Origin: Clostridia bacterium
Lineage (GTDB): Bacteria > Bacillota > Clostridia > Oscillospirales > CAG-272
Direction: 5' to 3'
NCBI GenBank assembly: GCA_017520505.1
Contig: JAFXFN010000018.1
Location: forward strand, 62,001-126,000
DNA: 64,000 nt
In this document: one piece after another, positions 44,339 through 53,472 of the stretch
How positions within the stretch are numbered: position 1 is the stretch's first letter
How the letters are laid out: each line of letters begins with the position of its first letter
The notes under the pieces: generated by a model
What the model was told of the DNA's origin: nothing
Seen by the model: only the letters and a program-made list of their open reading frames with translations
Databases searched by the model: none
Program-made: the position numbers and the translations under genes

Positions 44339-45063
44339 GAATACTTATAACAAACGACGACGGATATGATGCTCTTGGCATAAAGCTCCTGACATTTTGG
44401 GCAAGAAAGCTAGGGGACGTTACCGTTGTTGCGCCCAAAACCGAGCAAAGCGGAACAAGTCACGCTATCGACTTTATTCATCCCACCGAGATAAAAAAAG
44501 TACATTCCGAAGACGGTCTTACTGTATATTCTATGGCGTCAACTCCTGCCGACTGTGTGCGCTTCGGCATACTCGGTCTTAATCAGAAATACGACGTTGT
44601 TCTATCGGGTATTAACAGAGGTGTAAACGTCGGCGAGGATATTGTTTATTCGGGAACGATAGGCGCAATATTCGAAGCGGGAAAAAACAAAACGCCCGCC
44701 ATTGCATTTTCCGCATTTTTCGATGGACAGACCGAAGCGGCAGAATATCTCGACGATGCTTACAAGTTCATTTGCGATAATAATCTTTTGGATAAAAATC
44801 CGCTTTACAACGTAAATATACCGAAAAAAGCAACCGAGATACGCATGACGTATCAAGGCACACAGTATTTTTCTGACCGTTTTGAAAAAGCGGGAGAGGA
44901 TATGTACATACAAACGGGTGAGCAGATACCCGATGAATGTCCGAACGATCTGAACCGTGACACGGTTGCAGTGCATAACGGAATAATTTCAATTACTCCC
45001 CTGCTCCATACAAGAACAAATTTTGAGATTATCAAAAGTCATTCAAAAACGGTAAAGTTATAA
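44335..45063 (+). CDS. surE: 5'/3'-nucleotidase SurE
   Basis: 242 residues. RILITNDDGYDALGI (metal-binding DD), APKTEQSGTSHAI and VVLSGINRGVNVGEDIVYSG are the SurE signatures. It removes phosphate from 5'- and 3'-nucleotides. ATG 44335 overlaps the upstream stop; the in-frame TTG 6 nt earlier is less likely. With NrnA-like enzymes and tdk it forms a nucleotide-recycling operon, ending at a strong terminator. Confidence 0.94.
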   Translation: MRILITNDDGYDALGIKLLTFWARKLGDVTVVAPKTEQSGTSHAIDFIHPTEIKKVHSEDGLTVYSMASTPADCVRFGILGLNQKYDVVLSGINRGVNVGEDIVYSGTIGAIFEAGKNKTPAIAFSAFFDGQTEAAEYLDDAYKFICDNNLLDKNPLYNVNIPKKATEIRMTYQGTQYFSDRFEKAGEDMYIQTGEQIPDECPNDLNRDTVAVHNGIISITPLLHTRTNFEIIKSHSKTVKL

Positions 45064-45067
45064 AACG

Positions 45068-45093
45068 ATCCCCTGCGGAAATTCCGCAGGGGA
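45068..45093. terminator. Bidirectional terminator
   Basis: Stem ATCCCCTGCGGAA / TTCCGCAGGGGAT with AATTTTAT following on the plus strand; separates surE from the convergent barnase-like gene. Confidence 0.85.
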
Positions 45094-45098
45094 TAATT

Positions 45099-46223
45099 TT
45101 ATGCCGCTGTAAGATCACGTCTTACCGTTTCAACGTAGGGGGTGGGGTTACAGTTGTACTTATCAGATATTTTTCCACCGCCTGTTACGTTTCCGAATAT
45201 CTCACCCCAACCGCCCTGGTAGTTGAGATATTCACGGAAATCATTATAGTGATTGTTCGTATAGAAAAGATATTTTTCATCTATATCTATTATCTTGTTG
45301 CCGTTTTTATCAAATCTTGTATAAACTATTCGTGCCGCACCTCTTGTCAGCTTGATACCGTCATTATACGGATAAGGCTTGTAGGAAGGATCACAATCTG
45401 TTCCCGTTGTACCTATATCAAGCTCAAAATACTGAAGATCTCCGCCGCATCCGCTTATATCGGGAAGCTCGGGCTCGTACGGATATTTATCTGTATTACC
45501 GATAAATTTAGAGTGATTAACTCTCAAAAATCTTCCCCAGGGATGTGTCTGAGGGTTACCGCTTTTCTTACTTAAATAGTTCGGTGGGATTTCACCGAAT
45601 GCAAATATGTAAGCCGCAACCTCCTCAAGAGTTACATACGCACCGTCCTTGTAAATACGGTTAACCACCTTACCGCTTGCATCAACAACATAGTATGTTT
45701 TTCCGTCTTCGGAATACTTACCTGCCGTGTTGCGGACATACAAACCGTTTTCCATCGGTCTGTTACTACTGAAAGTAGGTGTCTGATCCTGAAGCTCAAT
45801 CGAGCCTGACATCAAAAAATGCTGTGTTCTGTAATATGCATCAGTTGCACTTACCGCAGGCTTATAATTTGCATAAAACTCCGCTTTGTTAACGCCGACG
45901 TACGGATCCGTTTCAAAAACGGGTTCATCGTCACCGACATCGTTTTTTGTATCATCTGGTTTTGGAGCTGAAGTAGCGGCATCGGTCACAACTCTGCTTG
46001 TTTCCTGCTCTTCCTGAACACCGAGATTAGATGTATCCTTTTCTTCTGTCTGCTCTGACTTAGTATCGTCTGCCGTATCTTCGGCAGGATTTTCTGTTTG
46101 CGCATTTTTTTGTGTTTCTTCATTCGGTACAGTTGTCACCGCCGAGGTTTGTTCAACATCGTTCGGCGTGCATCCGCACAAAAGAAGCAACAATGCCAAT
46201 AAAATCGAAAGAAATCTTTTCAT
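45099..46223 (-). CDS. Lipoprotein with a C-terminal barnase-type ribonuclease domain
   Basis: 374 residues. A lipoprotein signal (lipobox LLCGC, Cys16 or 18) and about 90 Thr/Glu/Asp-rich linker residues precede a folded region from about 105. Residues about 190-345 align with barnase: LEEVAAYIFAFGEIPPNYLS corresponds to its N-terminal helix and PDNYITK, and every catalytic residue has a match: K219 (barnase K27), E267 in FELDI (E73), R294 and R298 in RGAARIV (R83, R87) and H325-Y326 in NNHYNDF (H102-Y103). It is thus a predicted surface-anchored RNase, cutting RNA outside the cell. No barstar-like gene is nearby, understandable for an exported enzyme. Own promoter at 46280-46252. ATG 46223 chosen by SD and signal peptide. 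Confidence 0.82.
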   Translation of the reverse strand: MKRFLSILLALLLLLCGCTPNDVEQTSAVTTVPNEETQKNAQTENPAEDTADDTKSEQTEEKDTSNLGVQEEQETSRVVTDAATSAPKPDDTKNDVGDDEPVFETDPYVGVNKAEFYANYKPAVSATDAYYRTQHFLMSGSIELQDQTPTFSSNRPMENGLYVRNTAGKYSEDGKTYYVVDASGKVVNRIYKDGAYVTLEEVAAYIFAFGEIPPNYLSKKSGNPQTHPWGRFLRVNHSKFIGNTDKYPYEPELPDISGCGGDLQYFELDIGTTGTDCDPSYKPYPYNDGIKLTRGAARIVYTRFDKNGNKIIDIDEKYLFYTNNHYNDFREYLNYQGGWGEIFGNVTGGGKISDKYNCNPTPYVETVRRDLTAA

Positions 46224-46251
46224 TTTGCCAAAATCCTTTATTTTTTCTACA

Positions 46252-46280
46252 ATTATACACCAAAAATATATAAATATCAA
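46252..46280 (-). promoter_or_regulatory. Sigma-A-type promoter of the barnase-like gene
   Basis: Minus strand: TTGATA (46280-46275), 17 bp, TATAAT (46257-46252). Together with the terminator at 46301-46326 this makes the RNase gene a separate transcription unit. Confidence 0.7.
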
Positions 46281-46300
46281 GTACATTTTTTAAAACAAAA

Positions 46301-46326
46301 AAACTGCCCGAAAAATCGGGCAGTTT
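46301..46326 (-). terminator. Terminator after the repeat lipoprotein
   Basis: Perfect 11-bp stem AAACTGCCCGA / TCGGGCAGTTT; on the minus strand it is followed by TTTTTGTTTT. Confidence 0.88.
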
Positions 46327-46336
46327 AAATTTTAAA

Positions 46337-48700
46337 TTATGCAGCAATGAATTTTGCTATGGAGTAATCAGCTGTATTGAGATTGGATGAAGCATAGCCT
46401 CTCATATCTACTGTTGTAGCAGTCTTATTACCACCGATAAATCTACCGTTGCTTGCGGAAATGAATGCACCTGTTGCGGCATCGATCGTCCAACCGCTTG
46501 CTGTAGCTTTATCTGCGTAAGTCTTGAAGCAAGATGTACCGCTTTCTTCAGCAGAGATATAAGTCTTTGCGCCTGCGTTCATATAGTAAATATAGTAAGT
46601 TGAGCCGTCTACTTCAACAAAAATATCAACAGCATCAGCCTTTGTTGCACTTGCTGTAAGCTTACCGCTCTTAACACCTGTAAAGTACATTACGCCATCC
46701 TTGTTGGAAGCTTCGAGCTTGTATGCCTTGCCTGCTATAGGAGCTGTTGCAGGTGTGGAGGGTGTGGAGGGTGTTGAAGGAGTTTCGGGTTCATCGGGAT
46801 AAGGAGTAATCTCTTTTGTTGTCTTAACAAGCGGGAACTGATCCTTACCTGTGTTCTCTGCTGTGATGTAAGATGTCTTGGAAGCGCTTACAGTATCGAA
46901 TGTGTTGTATGTTCCGAGATAGAATGCTGTACCGTCAACAACTGTTTCCCAAGCCTTTGTATCCTTGTTTTCGTTGAATACGCAGTTTGTTGTATCAGCG
47001 TATCTGAGTGCATCCTTGCCGGCTTCGTTCTTGTACACATCAATGTACTTCTTAGCACCATTGATAGTAACAGCGATCTTGTAACCGCCCTTGACAGCTT
47101 CAAACTTAGCAGTGATAGCCTTTGAGTAATCATCTGTCATTGTAAGGAATCTGTCATCCTTAACGCCGCCGTCAAGATAAAGGATCTTCTTTGCTTTTAC
47201 CTGGTCAAGATAAAGTCTGTATGTACCATTATCAGCTGCAGGTGTTGTGGTGGGTGTGCTGGGTATGGAAGGTGTTGAGGGAGTAGTATTACCGGAACCG
47301 GGGGTAATAGTTACTGCCTTTGTAACAAGCTCCAAGGGGAACTGCTCTTTTCTTGTGTTATCCTTGTTGATGTAGGATGTCTTGGAAGCACTTACTGTTT
47401 CATAGTTTTGGTATGTGCCGAGGTAGTATGTTTCCTCGCCTGCTGCAACTTCCCAAGCAAATGTTTCCTTATTGTACTTGAATGTGCAGTTTGTTGTATC
47501 AGCGTATCTGATTGCATCCTTGCCGGCTTCGTTCTTGTACACATCAATGTACTTCTTTGCGCCGTCGATAGTTACATAGAACTTGTAACCGCCGTTAGCG
47601 GATTCAACGTAAACGTTGAGAGCCTTAGCGAAATCTGTTGTTGTTGTGAGATATCTGTCCTGGTTTGTGCCGCCGTCAATATAAAGAGCCTTACCAACCT
47701 TGGACTGATAGAAGTAGAACTTGTATGCTGTGCCTGCCTTGGGAGCTGCAAATACATCAGCATTAGCTGTACCGCCGATGATAACATTGGGATCTTCGGG
47801 CTCATCGGGTGTTTCGGGAGCTTTATACTCAACCTTTTCTGTTGTGAACTCCATCGGGAACTGGCTGACTCTTGTGTTTTCAACTGTGATATAAGATGTC
47901 TTGGAAGCACTTACTGTTTCAAAGCTTTTGTATGTGCCAAGATAGTAAGCAACGCCGTCAACCTCTGCTTCCCAAGCAAATGTTGCGCTGTTGTATGTGT
48001 ATACGCAATCGGAGCTGTCAGCATAGCCTACAGCTGTTTGGCCTTCATCGTTTGTGAAGATGTCAACATACTTCTTTGCGCCGTCGATTGTTGTAAAGAA
48101 CTTGTAACCGTTGCCGGATGCTTCTACAAAGAAATCAAGCGCCTTTGCAAAATCATCTGTCATTGTAAGGTATCTGCCGCCGGAAATACCGCCGTCAACG
48201 TAAAGAACCTTACCTGCGATAGCCTGTGTAAGATAGAACTTGTATGCAGTTCCTTCTTCGGGTGCGAAAGCACATGCGGGAACAGAAAGAGCAAATTCTA
48301 CTTTTTCTGTAGCGCCTGCAGGATCTGCAACTGTAGCTGTAAGCTTATAGTTGACAACTTCAGGTGTCTTTTCGTCAACGTCGATAGTAACCTGCTTGTT
48401 AGCTTCATCAGCTATAACCTTGATAGCTTCATTGTCTGTTGTCCAAGTTACAGTATAAGCAACACCGTCGTTCATAACCTGTGAAACGAGTGTGAAGTCC
48501 TTTGTCGTTTCGGGAGCTGTGAGGTACTGCTTGTACATATTCTTGAGGAACGCTGCGGCTGATTTTACGTCATAAGCGCCTGTTTCAGCATCAGCAGTTG
48601 TTTCTGTGCCTGTACCTGTTTCGGTTGCATCATCGCCGCAAGAAACAAGCGGTGCTACGCAAAATACGAGCGCAAGCAAAAGTGCGAGTAATTTTTTCAT
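46337..48700 (-). CDS. Large repeat lipoprotein, three near-identical modules plus one diverged
   Basis: 787 residues. Lipobox LVSC (Cys21); residues about 45-140 resemble a bacterial Ig-like domain (YTVTWTTDNEAIKV). Then three homologous modules of about 140 residues (about 150-290, 323-462, 492-631), each with YLDGG or YVDGG, RYLTMTDD, DGAKKYIDVYKNEAGKDA, ADTTNC, YYLGTY, ETVSASKTSYI and QFPLE, separated by Pro/Thr-rich linkers; a fourth, weaker module ends the protein (657-787). Parts are almost identical at DNA level, pointing to recent internal duplication. I do not recognise the module. Between a nuclease lipoprotein gene and a barnase-like gene; a surface binding protein for the same substrate is inferred. 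Confidence 0.75.
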   Translation of the reverse strand: MKKLLALLLALVFCVAPLVSCGDDATETGTGTETTADAETGAYDVKSAAAFLKNMYKQYLTAPETTKDFTLVSQVMNDGVAYTVTWTTDNEAIKVIADEANKQVTIDVDEKTPEVVNYKLTATVADPAGATEKVEFALSVPACAFAPEEGTAYKFYLTQAIAGKVLYVDGGISGGRYLTMTDDFAKALDFFVEASGNGYKFFTTIDGAKKYVDIFTNDEGQTAVGYADSSDCVYTYNSATFAWEAEVDGVAYYLGTYKSFETVSASKTSYITVENTRVSQFPMEFTTEKVEYKAPETPDEPEDPNVIIGGTANADVFAAPKAGTAYKFYFYQSKVGKALYIDGGTNQDRYLTTTTDFAKALNVYVESANGGYKFYVTIDGAKKYIDVYKNEAGKDAIRYADTTNCTFKYNKETFAWEVAAGEETYYLGTYQNYETVSASKTSYINKDNTRKEQFPLELVTKAVTITPGSGNTTPSTPSIPSTPTTTPAADNGTYRLYLDQVKAKKILYLDGGVKDDRFLTMTDDYSKAITAKFEAVKGGYKIAVTINGAKKYIDVYKNEAGKDALRYADTTNCVFNENKDTKAWETVVDGTAFYLGTYNTFDTVSASKTSYITAENTGKDQFPLVKTTKEITPYPDEPETPSTPSTPSTPATAPIAGKAYKLEASNKDGVMYFTGVKSGKLTASATKADAVDIFVEVDGSTYYIYYMNAGAKTYISAEESGTSCFKTYADKATASGWTIDAATGAFISASNGRFIGGNKTATTVDMRGYASSNLNTADYSIAKFIAA

Positions 48701-48727
48701 ATATGACTCCTTTTAAAATATTGTCAA

Positions 48728-50104
48728 TCAATGAACTGTTACGTCTTTAACGGAAAATACCTTTATCTGATACTTGCCGTTGAAGTAGTCTACGATTCCC
48801 TTCACGTCGATCGTTTTGCCTTCAAAATAATCACGTGTGATGAGATTTCCTGCTTCGTCAAGCAGAACTGTCGTACGTACGGAAATTGTCTGACCGCCTG
48901 CCTGACAAGTAAGTGTCATAGCACCGTCAGAATCACCGTCGTTGTTCGTTACGTAGATATCCTTAACTTCCAAATTCTTCATACTTAACGTTGAAGAAAG
49001 TGCAAGCTCTGCATAGTCAACTTCCTTGAGCGTTTCTTCGCCGTCATCACCGATAACAGTTACAGCAACCTTAGATGTTGCGAACGTTTCGGGAGATGTT
49101 TCAACGTAAGACGCTTCAAATCCGTCGCCGAGCTTCTGGATATTGTTGGGGTTCTTGGTGTCCATCATATCATATTTCAAGTCGGAAACCTGATATGTGC
49201 CGCCTGCTTCGTAGAACTGCATTGAGCCTACGATACGAACCTTGTTGCCGGGCTTGATAACATTAAGTCCCGCACCTGTAAGAGTGAAGCCGTAGTATAC
49301 GGTAATACCGTGATACATATTCGTTTCATCATCAAATGCTTCGACGTAAATGCTCTGTCCGCTGTTTTTGGAAACTATACCCTCAAAAGCAACTGTCTTA
49401 CCCGTGTACAATGCAGGGTTGGCACGAAGCTCCTTGAGCGTAAGCTCAATAGCCGATCCGTAGTAAAAATCGGGGTCATTTTCGTCTGAATAAACGAAAA
49501 GCTTGTGCGACTTAGCCTGGTCGATAGCGTTCATACAGATAGAGCCGTAGCGGTTCTGCGATGAGCTTGATGCGATAGCAAGGCCCTCCTGGAGTATTTC
49601 CAGGTTAAGGTTACGGTATTCAGCAGAATCTGCTGTTTTGTACCATACCCAAATGAGATGACGGTCACCCGTCGAGTCAACGTTGAGAGCATCTGTATCA
49701 CTCTCAAGTATGATAGACGTTGCCGCCTGAAGCTTTGTCTTTGTGAAGTTTGAAGCCTTTTTGCCCCATTCTTCTATCTGTCCCGTTGATTCGGGAGTGT
49801 TTATTGCGATATATCTTGCCTTCAGTATTCCCTTGTCGATAACGCTTTCGGGAACATAGAAGTGCGTCGTATCGCCGTCAATGTACTGCTTGACCTTAAC
49901 ATTTTCAATTTTAAGGCTTGACGATGTCATATCAAGCTTGAGCTGTGAAACGTAGTCGACAATTTCGCCAAGCTCACCCGATGTCTCGGGTGCTGTATTT
50001 GTGTCCGCAGTTGTGTCGGTACTTTCGGGGTTGCAGGACGCCAAGCATCCCGCAACCATACAAAGAGCCAACGCTGCAGATAAAAATTTAGAAAGTAAAT
50101 TCAT
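48728..50104 (-). CDS. Thermonuclease (SNase)-like lipoprotein
   Basis: 458 residues. Lipobox LASC (Cys24), linker, then an SNase domain at about 65-205. Aligning with staphylococcal nuclease: D78 in YIDGDT (D21), R97 in LKARYIAINTPES (R35), E105 (E43) and R148 in GDRHLIWVW (R87) are kept; N102 stands where SNase has D40. The rest (about 215-458) holds beta-rich segments with GKTVAFEGIV and GNKVRIVGSM, resembling repeated OB-fold-like domains seen in other secreted nucleases. It should cut DNA (and RNA) outside the cell with Ca2+. Downstream of an ABC importer with no terminator between. Confidence 0.83.
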   Translation of the reverse strand: MNLLSKFLSAALALCMVAGCLASCNPESTDTTADTNTAPETSGELGEIVDYVSQLKLDMTSSSLKIENVKVKQYIDGDTTHFYVPESVIDKGILKARYIAINTPESTGQIEEWGKKASNFTKTKLQAATSIILESDTDALNVDSTGDRHLIWVWYKTADSAEYRNLNLEILQEGLAIASSSSQNRYGSICMNAIDQAKSHKLFVYSDENDPDFYYGSAIELTLKELRANPALYTGKTVAFEGIVSKNSGQSIYVEAFDDETNMYHGITVYYGFTLTGAGLNVIKPGNKVRIVGSMQFYEAGGTYQVSDLKYDMMDTKNPNNIQKLGDGFEASYVETSPETFATSKVAVTVIGDDGEETLKEVDYAELALSSTLSMKNLEVKDIYVTNNDGDSDGAMTLTCQAGGQTISVRTTVLLDEAGNLITRDYFEGKTIDVKGIVDYFNGKYQIKVFSVKDVTVH

Positions 50105-50123
50105 AAAATTTTACCTTAACTGA

Positions 50124-51566
50124 TTATGACATATATTCGCATTCTGCGACAGCGTCTTCGAATGCCTTCTTGATCATTGCATCCTTATCGGAAGCGTTCT
50201 TATATTCAACCATGCAGAACTGAAGAAGTGCGCCCACCTGGTCACGCGCTTCGGATGAGCCGTTGAATGCAGGGGATGTGTAGTAAGCATCCTTCTGTTC
50301 AAGACAAACCTTAGCGGAAAGAGCTGCGATGTTGTCGCCGCCATTTGCTGTGTTTATAAACTCAGCATATACGGGGTTCTGTGCAACGGATTCAAGTACG
50401 GGAACGTAACCGGAAACCATACCGAATTCAGCCTGGAATTCAACACAGCTTGTAAGGTACTTAACGAAGAGCCAAGAAGCAACAACTTCCTGCTGTGATG
50501 CGTTGTTGAAGATACAGAGTGAAGGACCCTGAGAAATAACCTTCTTGTTGCTTGCATCTGCCTGAGGAATTGTAGCTATACCTACTTCAAACGGATAGCT
50601 TCCGTCGTCAGTAGCAGCGGGACGCTGGTGTGTAGCACCTGCGGAAGAACCGATGGACATATAGGACTTTGTACCTGTCTGTGCAACGAAAAGACCTGAT
50701 GTGTATGCACCGTAGATCTCCTGTGTTGTTACGTAGCCCTTCTGGTGCCATTCAGAAAATCTCTTAACGAAGTTTCTGTTTGTTTCGTTATCGAAGAGGA
50801 AGTGGTTTCCTGCTTCAGCACTTGTATAATCGGACTTGAGCTGTTCTGCCATTGTGATGAACCAGTTAGCTTCAGAGTCGTATCCGAGGGGGATACAGTT
50901 AGGGTCGATTGTAAGAATCTGTGCGCAGAGTGTTTCAAGCTCATCCCAAGTTGTGGGAACTGAAAGGTTGTTAGCGTCAAAGAATGTCTTGTTGTAGTAA
51001 AGAACTTCTGTTGACTTGGAAAGAGGAAGTGTGTACATCTTGCCGTCACCGAACTCTTTACCTTCGTTGTAGTAAGCGTCGATAAAGTCAGCGATCTGCG
51101 CTTCTGTGAAGCCGAGTACTTCCTTGGAGCCGTCAGCCTTTGTAACCTCTGCCTTGCTGTTTATGAAGCTGTCAAGCGTTACAACAGAGCCTGCGAGGTT
51201 GTAAAGAGCAACGTGGTCGGGATAGCAGTAAGCAATGTTGGGCTGGTTACCAACTGTAAGCTCTGTACTGATCTTATCACGAACGTCATCGTAACCACCC
51301 TCCTGGGAGTGAACGATCTTGATGTTGGGATACATCTCGTTGAACTTAGCAACGTACTTGTCAAGAACTGTACGAAGGTTTGCACCCATTGTGTGGTAGA
51401 AAGTGATCTCTACTTCACTTCCGTCATACGTAAGTCCTTCATCGGGAACAAACGCACTACCGCTGTCTTTTGTTTCTGTGCTGTTGCTGTCGCCGCAAGA
51501 AGCGAGTGCAAAACAGTTCAGAACGATCACCAGGATCAAGCATACTGCTGTGAGTATCTTTTTCAT
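50124..51566 (-). CDS. ABC transporter extracellular solute-binding lipoprotein (family 1, UgpB-like)
   Basis: 480 residues. Lipobox ALASC, then a type 1 solute-binding fold: VEITFYHTMGANLRTVLDKY, the motif YPNIKIVHSQEGGYDDVRDK, and the pattern TTWDELETLCAQ common to this family. UgpB-like members bind glycerophosphate or sugars; the ligand here is unknown. ATG 51566 with AAAAGGATGG upstream; an in-frame ATG at 51578 lacks an SD. Its two permeases and ATPase are just upstream, and an SNase lipoprotein follows 19 bp downstream, which hints at nucleotide- or sugar-phosphate-type substrates. Confidence 0.87.
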   Translation of the reverse strand: MKKILTAVCLILVIVLNCFALASCGDSNSTETKDSGSAFVPDEGLTYDGSEVEITFYHTMGANLRTVLDKYVAKFNEMYPNIKIVHSQEGGYDDVRDKISTELTVGNQPNIAYCYPDHVALYNLAGSVVTLDSFINSKAEVTKADGSKEVLGFTEAQIADFIDAYYNEGKEFGDGKMYTLPLSKSTEVLYYNKTFFDANNLSVPTTWDELETLCAQILTIDPNCIPLGYDSEANWFITMAEQLKSDYTSAEAGNHFLFDNETNRNFVKRFSEWHQKGYVTTQEIYGAYTSGLFVAQTGTKSYMSIGSSAGATHQRPAATDDGSYPFEVGIATIPQADASNKKVISQGPSLCIFNNASQQEVVASWLFVKYLTSCVEFQAEFGMVSGYVPVLESVAQNPVYAEFINTANGGDNIAALSAKVCLEQKDAYYTSPAFNGSSEARDQVGALLQFCMVEYKNASDKDAMIKKAFEDAVAECEYMS

Positions 51567-51613
51567 AGTTTTTTCCATCCTTTTAATTTTTTATGTTAAG
51601 TCCCTAAGAACTA

Positions 51614-52510
51614 TTAACCCTTGATACCGCTTCTTGAAACGCCCTTCATGATGTATTTTCTCAAAAATACAAACACAAGGAAAAGCGGGAAAGATACGAT
51701 TGCAACCGCCGCCATCTGTACGGGGTAGTTGACCATATCGTCAACGGTGAAGTCAGCACCTCTCAAACCGTTTGTAATAAGCAGGTGCGCATCATCGTTT
51801 GCAACGAGGTTCGGCCACACGTAGGAGTTCCACGCACCCATCATCTTAAGTATCGTGATCGATATAAGTGTGGGGAGTGAAAGGGGTATCATTACCTTCC
51901 AGAGGTATTTCAGGTCGCTTGTACCGTCAACCTTTGCGGCAAGATACAATTCATTCGGTATCTGCATAAAGTTCTGCTTCAACAAGTAGATGTAGAATAC
52001 ACTTACCAGGAAAGGAACGATAAGAACCGTATACGTATTCATCCAACCGAAGTCGTTAACTGTTGAATAGTTTGTGATGGTGAAAAGCTCACCGGGGATC
52101 ATCATCGTTGCCAGAAGTGCGCCGAACAAAGCATTTTTACCCTTGAACTCAAGACGTGCAAATGCGAATGCGGAAAGCACCGTGATAACGAGTGACAAAA
52201 GTGTGGAAACGACACCTACGTATACTGTATTTGTAAACAGCGTGCCGAGGTTTGCCGTTGAAAACGCATCGATGTAGTTTCTGAATATCATCTGCTTGGG
52301 GAAAAGCGTAGGTACGGGAAGGTTATATTCCGTAAGGCTCTTAACAGATGAAATAAGCATCCAGTAAAAAGGAAACAGAACTATTATTGCGATTATGCCA
52401 AGGAAGAGATACAGAGCCGTCTGAACGATGATCTTTTCGATCTTCTGAACTGAGGAGACCTTCTGCATATCACGTTCTTGCATAACTTTTGAAGTTTTCT
52501 TTTCAGCCAT
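51614..52510 (-). CDS. ABC transporter permease (CUT1, MalG/UgpE-like)
   Basis: 298 residues with six hydrophobic segments. It contains the EAA loop AAKVDGTSDLKYLWKVMIPL that contacts the ATPase. SD AAGGAGGG before ATG 52510. Second permease of the importer, 12 bp downstream of the first. Confidence 0.9.
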   Translation of the reverse strand: MAEKKTSKVMQERDMQKVSSVQKIEKIIVQTALYLFLGIIAIIVLFPFYWMLISSVKSLTEYNLPVPTLFPKQMIFRNYIDAFSTANLGTLFTNTVYVGVVSTLLSLVITVLSAFAFARLEFKGKNALFGALLATMMIPGELFTITNYSTVNDFGWMNTYTVLIVPFLVSVFYIYLLKQNFMQIPNELYLAAKVDGTSDLKYLWKVMIPLSLPTLISITILKMMGAWNSYVWPNLVANDDAHLLITNGLRGADFTVDDMVNYPVQMAAVAIVSFPLFLVFVFLRKYIMKGVSRSGIKG

Positions 52511-52522
52511 GATATTCCCTCC

Positions 52523-53461
52523 TTAATAGTGTGTTTTCTTCTTGCTGACACTAAGGTTTATCATTGTAACGATAAAGATAATGCCAAACAGAATGAGCGC
52601 CGCCGCACTTGCACGGCCCTGATGGTTTTTAATGGAGTCGTAGATGTAACCAACCATCGTGTTAAGACGTCCGTAGTCACCTGCGGGACCCATTTTATCG
52701 CCGAATATACCGACGATGCTCGAATATTCCTTGAATCCGCCGATGAAGCCCGTGATTACAACGTATGCAAGCATCGGAGAAAGAAGCGGAACAGTGATCT
52801 TTGTAAATACACGGATTCTGGGTGTACTGTCGATCTTTGCTGCATCATAATACTGCTTGTTAACGCTCTGAAGACCGCCGAGAAGAATGAGTATCTTGAA
52901 CGGGAGCGCATTCCATACAATGTATACTGTCATAACTGCGATATTTGCCGCATAAGTAGAGCCTGCATTTATCCAGTTTATCGGTTCAATACCGAACAGA
53001 CCGAGCGCATTGTTTATTATACCCACAGTTTCAACGACCTGTACATCAGCCGCTGTATTTCCGACGATGTTGAACATTGCCGCAAATACCATACCGATAG
53101 CAATGGAGTTTGTTACGTAGGGCAGGAAGAATATTGTCTGCAGAAATCTCTGCAAAAACTTGATGGAGTTAAGGCATACCGCTATAACAAGTGCCAAGAT
53201 AGTTGATATCGGAACTGTAAGAACACAAAGCAGAAGTGTGTTTTTCAGACAGTTTATGAAGCCCTTGTATTCAATAACCTTCTGGAAGTTCTTGATACCG
53301 TATGTGAACTCCTTACCGCCGAGTGCACTCAAGCTACTGTAGTCCTCTGTGAATGCCATAACGAGAGTGTTTATAATAGGCCAGACTGTGAATATAAGCA
53401 ACAGTACGATAGCAGGTGCTAAATATATCCACGCCTTCCATTGTTGTTTGCTGTCAACCAT
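52523..53461 (-). CDS. ABC transporter permease (CUT1, MalF/UgpA-like)
   Basis: 312 residues with about six membrane helices; the EAA loop reads DAAKIDSTPRIRVFTKITVP. GAGGTGA precedes ATG 53461. It belongs with the MalG-like permease and the ATPase of the same importer. Confidence 0.9.
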   Translation of the reverse strand: MVDSKQQWKAWIYLAPAIVLLLIFTVWPIINTLVMAFTEDYSSLSALGGKEFTYGIKNFQKVIEYKGFINCLKNTLLLCVLTVPISTILALVIAVCLNSIKFLQRFLQTIFFLPYVTNSIAIGMVFAAMFNIVGNTAADVQVVETVGIINNALGLFGIEPINWINAGSTYAANIAVMTVYIVWNALPFKILILLGGLQSVNKQYYDAAKIDSTPRIRVFTKITVPLLSPMLAYVVITGFIGGFKEYSSIVGIFGDKMGPAGDYGRLNTMVGYIYDSIKNHQGRASAAALILFGIIFIVTMINLSVSKKKTHY

Positions 53462-53472
53462 ATCACGTCACC

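Noticed and set aside
44335..46223. Barstar or other RNase inhibitor beside the barnase-like gene
   Set aside because: No small acidic open frame with an SD lies on either side; the neighbours are surE and a repeat lipoprotein.
47408..48484. 358-codon open frame on the plus strand
   Set aside because: It is antisense to the repeat lipoprotein, has no SD, and its Cys/Val/Ile-rich composition is what the complement of this gene gives.
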